Below, piece by piece: positions 49,430-55,304 of a DNA stretch of 55,304 nt. The stretch lies in NCBI GenBank assembly GCA_028277645.1, contig JANQFV010000059.1, positions 1 through 55,304 of the forward strand, written 5' to 3'. The DNA comes from Phycisphaerae bacterium. GTDB lineage: Bacteria; Planctomycetota; Phycisphaerae; UBA1845; Fen-1342. Under the pieces are notes generated by a model. The model did no database searches and was not told where the DNA came from. It was given only the letters and a program-made list of their open reading frames with translations. The number at the start of each line of letters is the position of its first letter. Position 1 is the stretch's first letter. The translations under genes and the position numbers were made by a program.

Positions 49430-51724
49430 TCAGGTTATACACGTCCACGCTGCGATCCACGCCTGACCCAGCGCGATGCCGCCGTCGCCAGCGGGGACCT
49501 GACGGTTGTAGAGCACGGTCAGCCCGGCTTCTTCGAGCAACTCGACGACGCGACTGAGCAAGAGCCGGTTGGCGAAGCAGCCACCCGAGAGCGCGACAAC
49601 AGAGATGTCCGCCTGCTCGGCCGCTCGTCGCGCCAGCGCGCACAAGCCCTGCGCGATCGTCTCGTGGAATCGTGCTGCGCATTGCGGCGCATTTGTGTGA
49701 CGGTCAGAGTCATTCGCCAGCGTCGCGACCATCTCGCGGAGCGACAGCACGAATGCGTCAGCGGCTTGCTCGATTCTGAACGGGTACGGCGTCGCCGGTC
49801 GTTCGTCATGTCGACTCGCCGCGGCTTCCAGTGCCATTGCGGCTTCCGCTTCGTGGCGGTTACGCGGACACAGCCCGAGCAGGAAAGCGACCGCGTCAAA
49901 AACGCGGCCGAGCGACGACGTCGGTACGGCGTTCAGGCCGGCGGCGAGTTGTTGGCTGAACAGTTCCAACGCGTTGTCCGGCGGTGCGAGCGGCGAAGCC
50001 TGCACTACAGATCGCCACTCGTCGCCGCAGGCGGCGTGCAGCAGGGCGGCGGCGGGACGCCACGTCTCGATCGCGGCGGCGTCTCCGCCAACCTGCGGGA
50101 AGTACTCAAGTTGTCCGAGGCGCTGGAAGTCTCCGCGCTCGCAGCGCAGCACTTCGCAACCCCAGGTCGCGCCGTCCGTGCCGTAGCCGGTGCCGTCGCA
50201 GGATAGTCCGATCACCGGACCAACCTCGCCGTGCTCGGCCATCACGCTCGCGATGTGCGCGTGGTGGTGCTGCACTTCGACGAGCGGCAGGTCCAGTTGC
50301 CGGGCGAAGCCGCTGGCGAGATACCGCGGGTGCAGATCGCACGCGACGAAGTCCGGGTCAAATGCGAATAGCTGCCGCAGCCGTTCGACCGACTGCACGA
50401 AGTGGCGATACGCATCGGGATGCGACAGATCGCCAAGGTGTTCGCTGACGATCGCTTCCGTGCCGTTGAGCAGACACACCGCCGACTTCAGGTCGCCGCC
50501 GGTGGCGAGGATGCGATTCGTAGCGCCGGGCGGCAAGCCGTTCAGGCGTAGCGGCTGCGGCGTCAGACCGCGGGCTCGCCGCATCGGAATCGCGTCATCG
50601 CGGAACGTGAACACGACGGAATCGTCGATCGGACGATAGATCTCGCGATTGTGCGTCAGGAACGCGTCGGCGACGTCGGCGAGTTGTGCCGTGGCATCGT
50701 CGTCCCGGTAGGTCAGCGGTTGGCCGGAGATGTTGGCTGAAGTCATCACCAGCGGCCCTAGTCCCGCGGCGAACAGCAGGTGATGGAGCGGCGCGTAGGG
50801 GAGCATCAAGCCGAAGTCGCGGCAGCCGGGTGCAACGGATTTCGCCAGGCCGGCATCGGGGCGCTGCGGGCACAGCACAATCGGTGCCCCCGGCGGTTGC
50901 AGCGCTGCTTCGTCCGCAGGTGTGAGGTTGCACAGTCGTCCGGCCGTCGCGACATCCGGTACCATGACGGCCAGCGGCTTACCGTCGCGGAGCTTTCGCT
51001 CACGCAGGCGGCTGACGACATCTTCGCGGTCAGCCCGACACGCCAGGTGGTATCCGCCGATGCCCTTGACTGCGATGATGCGACCGGACTTGAGCAGTTC
51101 GGCCGCCGCCTCGATTGCACTCCGGCCGTGCAGGTCCACGTCGGACGCGGTCAGGCGAACCTCCGGCCCGCAGACCGGACAGGCGTTGGGCTGGGCGTGG
51201 AACCGGCGGTCGCTCGGCGCGTCGTACTCCGCCTGGCAGGCGTCGCACATCTGAAACACGGACATCGTCGTCTGCGGTCGGTCGTACGGCACGTCGCGAA
51301 TGATCGAGTAGCGCGGCCCGCAATTCGTACAGTTGATGAAGGCATAGCCATGACGGCGGTCTGTGGGATCGTGCAATTCACGCAGGCAGTCCGCACACGT
51401 CGCGGCGTCGGGCGTAACATCCGGCCGCTGGTCATCGTCGCTCGCCGACACCTCAATGCGGAAGTGGGTGTCTCCGGTCGGTGGCGTTTCCGTCCGCTGG
51501 ATGGCGCTAATTCGTGCCAACGGTGGCGACTCTGTAACGAGGTCACGCTCGAACGTCGCGATGGTTGCGGCGGCACCTTCTACCTCGATCCACGCGCCGT
51601 GCGTGTCGTTGCCGACGGCGCCGGTCAATTGATGGCGGGTCGCGAGGCGATAGACGTAGGGTCGAAACCCGACGCCCTGCACCTGTCCGCGGACTACTAG
51701 TCGTACCCTCGTGATCTTGGTCAT
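49430..51724 (-). CDS. hypF: Carbamoyltransferase HypF
   Basis: The 764-residue multi-domain enzyme converts carbamoyl phosphate to a carbamoyl adenylate and passes it to HypE for the cyanide ligands of NiFe hydrogenase. Domains are: acylphosphatase (about 1-90, VRGQVQGVGFRPYVYRLATR), two zinc fingers (CADCLREL...FINCTNCGPRYS, and CDACQAEY...CPVCG), a YrdC-like domain (IIAVKGIGGYHLACRADRED), and a Kae1-like domain with HHHAHIASVMAEHG and LSCDGTGYGTDGATWG. The length is normal. No hypA-E or hydrogenase gene is visible nearby. Confidence 0.95.
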   Translation of the reverse strand: MTKITRVRLVVRGQVQGVGFRPYVYRLATRHQLTGAVGNDTHGAWIEVEGAAATIATFERDLVTESPPLARISAIQRTETPPTGDTHFRIEVSASDDDQRPDVTPDAATCADCLRELHDPTDRRHGYAFINCTNCGPRYSIIRDVPYDRPQTTMSVFQMCDACQAEYDAPSDRRFHAQPNACPVCGPEVRLTASDVDLHGRSAIEAAAELLKSGRIIAVKGIGGYHLACRADREDVVSRLRERKLRDGKPLAVMVPDVATAGRLCNLTPADEAALQPPGAPIVLCPQRPDAGLAKSVAPGCRDFGLMLPYAPLHHLLFAAGLGPLVMTSANISGQPLTYRDDDATAQLADVADAFLTHNREIYRPIDDSVVFTFRDDAIPMRRARGLTPQPLRLNGLPPGATNRILATGGDLKSAVCLLNGTEAIVSEHLGDLSHPDAYRHFVQSVERLRQLFAFDPDFVACDLHPRYLASGFARQLDLPLVEVQHHHAHIASVMAEHGEVGPVIGLSCDGTGYGTDGATWGCEVLRCERGDFQRLGQLEYFPQVGGDAAAIETWRPAAALLHAACGDEWRSVVQASPLAPPDNALELFSQQLAAGLNAVPTSSLGRVFDAVAFLLGLCPRNRHEAEAAMALEAAASRHDERPATPYPFRIEQAADAFVLSLREMVATLANDSDRHTNAPQCAARFHETIAQGLCALARRAAEQADISVVALSGGCFANRLLLSRVVELLEEAGLTVLYNRQVPAGDGGIALGQAWIAAWTCIT

Positions 51725-51879
51725 TGCTGTGTCTTAGCCAATCTCCAAGCGCGCGTTTGTAGACGATAAGCGCGTCGCGCGCATTTACATCGTAGCGACG
51801 AATTGGTATCTTTGACGATCTTATTGTCGGCTGCGACGTAAGCTGCACCCCCCGCCCACCGGAACAGGAGCATGCCTCA

Positions 51880-53595
51880 ATGAGAGAGCGACCGGTCCCC
51901 CAGATCAACTGGAAAGAACGCCGCACACGGGTCCCCTTCACCGGACGACGAGTTGTTCGCAACCCAGTAATTAACAAGGGCTTGGCCTTCACGCCTGAAG
52001 AACGGGACATGTTCCGGCTCCGCGGCCTGCTCCCGCCGCGCGTTCAGACCATCGAGGAGCAGGTGGCTCTGGAAATGGAGCATTTGCGGGAAAAGGGCAC
52101 CAACCTGGAGAAGTTCATCGGGCTCGCCGCGCTCCAGGAACGCAATGAGACGCTCTATTACCGCGTGCTGTGCGAGAACACCGCCGAACTGATGCCGATC
52201 GTCTATACGCCGGTCGTCGGCGAGGCCTGCCAGAAGTACAGCCACATCTTCCGCCAGACGCGCGGCATCTGGATCACACCGCCGGAGAAGGACCGCATTC
52301 CGGACATTCTGCGGAACTACCCGTATCAGGACGTGCGGCTGATCGTGGTGACCGACAACGAGCGCATCCTCGGTCTGGGCGACCAGGGTGCCGGCGGCAT
52401 GGGCATCCCGGTTGGCAAGATCGCGTTGTATTGTGCCGGGGCGGGCATCCATCCCACCAACTGCCTGCCGATCAGCCTGGACGTCGGCACCAATAACAGC
52501 CAATTGCTCGACGATCCGTACTACATCGGGTGGCGCCACCGGCGCATTTCAGGTGATGAGTACGTCGAGTTCATCGAGGCGTTCGTCGAAGCCGTCAAGG
52601 AGGTTTTTCCGAAGGCGCTGATCCAGTGGGAGGACTTCCTCAAGAACACCGCCTTCGCCGTGCTCGACCGTTACCAGAAGCGCGTGCCGTGCTTCAACGA
52701 CGACATTCAGGGCACGGCCGGTGTAGCACTGGCGGGTATCTACGGTGCGCTGCGCATCACCAAGCAGAAGCTGTCGGACCAGCGGATCGTGTACGCCGGC
52801 GCCGGGGCAGCGGGAGTCGGCATCGGCCGGCTGGTGGCCAGTGCGATGCGCGAGGAGACCAGCGACGAGGCGAAGATTCACAAGGCGCAGGCGTTCCTGG
52901 ATTCGCGCGGCCTCGTCACCGCGGACACCGAGATTCGCGATCCGCACAAGCGCCCGTTCGCGATGACCAAGGCGGAGATGGCCGAGTATGGCTTTGAGGG
53001 TGAGGGTCCGTTCGACCTGCTCGAGGTCATCAAGCGTGTGAAACCAACCATTCTGCTCGGCACGACCGCGCGGCCCGGCACGTTTACCGAAGAGATCGTC
53101 CGCGAGGCTGCCAAGCACGTGGAGAGGCCGTTGATCTTCGCGTTCAGCAATCCAACCTCGAAGGCCGAGTGCACGCCCTATGAAGCGATCCACTGGACCG
53201 ATGGCCGGGCGTTGGTGGCGACCGGCAGCCCGTTCGACCCGGTCGAACACAACGGCAAGACGCACGTCATCGGCCAGGGCAACAACGTGTTCATCTTCCC
53301 GGGTGTCGGCCTGGGTGCGATTCTCGCGGAAGCGCCGCAGGTGCCGGAGTCGTTCTTCGGCGTCGCAGCCAAGACGCTGGCCGAGTGCATTACGTCCGAG
53401 CGGCTCGAAGCGAATGCGTTGTATCCCGACCAGGGTGATCTGCGCACGATCAGCGGCAAGATCGCCGCGGCGGTGGTGCGCGAGGCCAAGCGTCTCAACC
53501 TGGGCCGCCTGATCCCGGACGACGAGATCGACGACTACGTGCAGAGCAATATGTGGTGGCCGGATTACGACGTGTATGAGTTGGCGGAGGGTTGA
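51880..53595 (+). CDS. maeA: Malic enzyme (NAD-dependent type)
   Basis: The 571-residue protein decarboxylates malate to pyruvate. Its length and motifs fit the large SfcA/MaeA class: [40 protein letters not shown] with the catalytic Arg/Lys region and [29 protein letters not shown] (metal-binding Asp pair), [14 protein letters not shown] (dinucleotide fold) and [15 protein letters not shown]. Cofactor choice is not certain from sequence. The ATG follows AGGAGC. A micro-repeat array begins at the stop codon. With pyrophosphate-type phosphofructokinase in the same window it points to flexible central carbon flux. Confidence 0.93.
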   Translation: MRERPVPQINWKERRTRVPFTGRRVVRNPVINKGLAFTPEERDMFRLRGLLPPRVQTIEEQVALEMEHLREKGTNLEKFIGLAALQERNETLYYRVLCENTAELMPIVYTPVVGEACQKYSHIFRQTRGIWITPPEKDRIPDILRNYPYQDVRLIVVTDNERILGLGDQGAGGMGIPVGKIALYCAGAGIHPTNCLPISLDVGTNNSQLLDDPYYIGWRHRRISGDEYVEFIEAFVEAVKEVFPKALIQWEDFLKNTAFAVLDRYQKRVPCFNDDIQGTAGVALAGIYGALRITKQKLSDQRIVYAGAGAAGVGIGRLVASAMREETSDEAKIHKAQAFLDSRGLVTADTEIRDPHKRPFAMTKAEMAEYGFEGEGPFDLLEVIKRVKPTILLGTTARPGTFTEEIVREAAKHVERPLIFAFSNPTSKAECTPYEAIHWTDGRALVATGSPFDPVEHNGKTHVIGQGNNVFIFPGVGLGAILAEAPQVPESFFGVAAKTLAECITSERLEANALYPDQGDLRTISGKIAAAVVREAKRLNLGRLIPDDEIDDYVQSNMWWPDYDVYELAEG

Positions 53596-53651
53596 GGATC
53601 GCGGAGTGAGGATTGGGGATTGGAGATTGAGGGTTGAGTGTTGAGGGTGCG
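53589..53651. repeat. Degenerate heptamer array, unit GGATTGG/GGGTTGA (9 units), containing the malic enzyme stop
   Basis: Units GGGTTGA, GGATCGC, GGAGTGA, GGATTGG, GGATTGG, AGATTGA, GGGTTGA, GTGTTGA, GGGTGCG. The malic enzyme stop TGA (53593-53595) is the end of the first unit. Confidence 0.78.
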
Positions 53652-53746
53652 GACACTCTTGTTCGCGCCTTTGCTGCTCAGGGAATACGCTGTTCTGCTG
53701 GGGCGGTCTGATTGGTGGGGCCGCGCGGGCAGTGGTGGGGTGTGCC

Positions 53747-54505
53747 ATGTCGGACGGCGAGCTTGCGCAGGACCTGGTTCGGGTCGTGAACGGCGATCGC
53801 GACGCGTTGCAGCGTCTGATCGTCCGCTATCACGCTCAGCTTCATGCCGTTGTCGCGCGACGAATTCCTGCGGCCCTTGGCGCCCGCCTCGATGCCGAAG
53901 ATGTGCTGCAGCAGACGTACGTGGCGGCGTTTCGTGACGTGGGGAACTGCACATTCGAAACGCCGGCGGGGTTTCGCAAGTGGCTGGAGGCCATCGCGCT
54001 GGCCCGCCTGCTGGACGCCCAGCGCGCCCTGCGTCGTCAGAAACGCGACATCGCTCGGCAGGTTGATCCGGGGCCTGCGCTGAGCGACTCGTGTTCGGAC
54101 CTGCTGGCCCACTTGGCCGCCGGTGACTCGACGCCGAGCCGCAAGATTCGTCGGAGCGAGGCGGTTGCAGCGGTGCTGAGCAGCCTGGCACAACTGAGCG
54201 AAGCCCGCCGGACGGTTATTCGGCAGGTCTATCTCGAGCAGCGTTCGGTGCGCGAGGTGGCCGAGCGTCTTAACAAGTCCGAGGCGGCGATCCATCAGCT
54301 TTGCAGCCGGGGGCTGAAGGACCTGCGCGAGGTGCTGGGGGCGATCACGGAGTATCTGACGCACGGGTATCCAAGTCGAGCATTAAGGCGTCCCAGACGA
54401 CGGGGGCGTGCGCGGGAAGCTGGTAGAGGACCTCGTATACGGAGCTGGTTCCGCGGCGAACCAACACGGCCTGCGGGTTCTGCGGATCGATGCGCACATC
54501 CCTGA
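53747..54505 (+). CDS. ECF-type sigma factor, planctomycete kinase-linked type
   Basis: The 252-residue protein has region 2 at about residues 8-80 (LVRVVNGDRDALQRLIVRYH, LDAEDVLQQTYVAAFRDVGN) and region 4 at about 140-190 (SEARRTVIRQVYLEQRSVRE, SEAAIHQLCSRGLKDLREVL). A normal ECF would end near residue 200. Here about 50 more residues follow, very rich in Arg (ALRRPRRRGRAREAGRG). They are encoded antisense to the convergent kinase gene, so the tail is probably incidental. The ATG at 53747 is chosen; a GTG 15 bp upstream is in frame. In planctomycetes some ECF groups are paired with Ser/Thr kinases, as here. Confidence 0.82.
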   Translation: MSDGELAQDLVRVVNGDRDALQRLIVRYHAQLHAVVARRIPAALGARLDAEDVLQQTYVAAFRDVGNCTFETPAGFRKWLEAIALARLLDAQRALRRQKRDIARQVDPGPALSDSCSDLLAHLAAGDSTPSRKIRRSEAVAAVLSSLAQLSEARRTVIRQVYLEQRSVREVAERLNKSEAAIHQLCSRGLKDLREVLGAITEYLTHGYPSRALRRPRRRGRAREAGRGPRIRSWFRGEPTRPAGSADRCAHP

Positions 54506-55304
54506 CTCGGCGTGAGGACGCGTTCTCCCACCGTACAGCCCAGGATGCGACCAGCCCGAGCGCAGCCAGCACAAGGGTAAACAGCACACGTCGGCGCAGC
54601 ATACGCCAGACGCGCGGCGATGATGTCGTTCGTCCGGCGCGGAGAGCAACGAGTGTGTCTCCTGCAGAAGGAACGCGGTCTTCGGCCCGTTTCTCCATGA
54701 GGCGTGACGCCAGTGCGGACAGCTTGTCGTCCGCAGCCGATTGTGTCTCACGCGGATCGCGCGGCCGCTCGTGTAGGATTCGGTGCAACGTCGCTGACGG
54801 TGAATCCGCCCGAAACGGTGATTCGCCGGTCAGCATCTCGTACAAAACCACGCCGGCAGAGTAGAGGTCGGTGCGCTGATCCAGGTCTTTCTCGCCGCGG
54901 ACCTGTTCGGGGCTCATGTACTCCGGCGTGCCGAGCAGAGAGTTGGTGTGCGTAAGCGACGTCTGCATCGAACGCAGTTTGGCCAGGCCGAAATCCGTGA
55001 TCTTCGCGGTGAGCGATTTAGGGATCGAGGGTTCGAGGGATCGAGAATCGGATGTAGTGGGCGCGTCCACTTCGACTGTTGAGGCGCCGACACCCTCCAA
55101 GAGAATATTGGACGGCTTGATGTCCCGGTGGATCAGACCTTGTTCGTGTGCCGCCTCCAGGCCGGCGAGGATTTGCTCGAAAATTGGGCGTGCTAGGTGT
55201 GCGGACAAAGGACCGTGCGCGCGGATGAACTCCGCGAGATTCGTGCCCGGTACGTATTCCATCGCTACGTACGGGACGCCGCGTTCCTCGCCGACCGCGT
55301 GCAC
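54345..55304 (-). CDS. Hanks-type Ser/Thr protein kinase (C-terminal part, cut by window edge)
   Basis: The N-terminal lobe lies beyond the right edge. Visible are the catalytic loop LIHRDIKPSNILL, DFGLAKL, the activation end GTPEYMSPEQVRGE and DLYSAGVVLYEMLTGESPF. A membrane helix (VLFTLVLAALGLVASWAV) and a 60-residue outer tail follow. Between the catalytic loop and DFG is an unusual insert of about 25 residues (SDSRSLEPSIPKSL), part of which is read from the octamer array at 55010-55049. The gene overlaps the convergent ECF gene by 161 bp at their 3' ends. It probably phosphorylates regulators, perhaps the neighbouring sigma factor. Confidence 0.9.
   Translation of the reverse strand: MHAVGEERGVPYVAMEYVPGTNLAEFIRAHGPLSAHLARPIFEQILAGLEAAHEQGLIHRDIKPSNILLEGVGASTVEVDAPTTSDSRSLEPSIPKSLTAKITDFGLAKLRSMQTSLTHTNSLLGTPEYMSPEQVRGEKDLDQRTDLYSAGVVLYEMLTGESPFRADSPSATLHRILHERPRDPRETQSAADDKLSALASRLMEKRAEDRVPSAGDTLVALRAGRTTSSPRVWRMLRRRVLFTLVLAALGLVASWAVRWENASSRRVRDVRIDPQNPQAVLVRRGTSSVYEVLYQLPAHAPVVWDALMLDLDTRASDTP
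55010..55049. repeat. Degenerate octamer array, unit CGAGGGAT, inside the kinase gene
   Basis: Units TGAGCGAT, TTAGGGAT, CGAGGGTT, CGAGGGAT, CGAGAATC on the plus strand. Read in the kinase frame on the minus strand they encode about SRSLEPSIPKSL between the catalytic loop and DFG. Confidence 0.68.

Noticed and set aside
1..55304. CRISPR array, insertion sequence, integrase or rRNA
   Set aside because: No evenly spaced identical repeats with unique spacers, no transposase or integrase motifs, and no rRNA-like sequence seen.

Overview
The window looks like GC-rich chromosomal DNA from a planctomycete, probably of the Phycisphaerae type. The evidence is the marker domains: dockerin-like motifs of the form GFDDINPFV, zinc ribbons of the form CPxCGYDLRG, VPE-type C-terminal sorting signals, DUF1573 and YdjY-like proteins, and ECF sigma factors next to Hanks-type kinases. 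I see no CRISPR array, rRNA operon, insertion sequence or integrase. It is mostly an ordinary chromosomal segment with an unusual amount of small repeat structure between genes.

Layout. 1-1067 (minus): the start of selA (cut by the left edge) and a polyprenol/diacylglycerol kinase-like membrane protein. 1826-6981 (plus): three tandem 227-residue exported paralogues with PEP-CTERM-like tails, then a 918-residue beta-solenoid protein ending in dockerin-like calcium motifs. 7185-9819 (plus): zinc-ribbon protein, LemA, and an M48 protease with zinc ribbons. 9932-15665 (minus): a sodium:solute symporter and a 1192-residue exported cysteine-peptidase-like protein with the same dockerin-like tail. 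16022-19727 (plus): tRNA-His, histidyl-tRNA synthetase and a histidine ammonia-lyase. 19857-23306: planctomycete-type hypotheticals and a DUF1573 protein. 23551-26035 (plus): ECF sigma factor, anti-sigma-like protein and beta-propeller lipoprotein. 26138-30845: a phosphofructokinase predicted to use pyrophosphate, rpmI-rplT, a hydrolase and a MoxR ATPase.

30894-42459 (minus): a YdjY-like protein, a secretin, a macroglobulin-like giant, then a compact operon (lipoprotein, HATPase anti-sigma kinase, STAS protein, MlaE permease, RNase HII-like protein) behind a clear sigma70-type promoter. 42515-46902: HAD phosphatase/mutase, a primary-type sigma factor, ctaB and a DUF3179 protein. 47114-48918: a DUF4238 protein convergent with an unknown exported protein. 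49187-53595: a broken hydrolase remnant, hypF without other hyp genes, and malic enzyme. 53747-55304: an ECF sigma factor convergent with a Ser/Thr kinase cut by the right edge.

The most unusual observations are these. (1) Six degenerate arrays of 7- or 8-bp units with unrelated motifs; four start at or contain a stop codon and one is read in frame inside the kinase. (2) A tRNA-His with A73 instead of the bacterial C73, beside a hisS whose motif 2 resembles the eukaryotic type. (3) An operon that couples a phospho-switch pair (HATPase/STAS) to an MlaE lipid permease. All functional calls come from reading the sequence; no database search was run.
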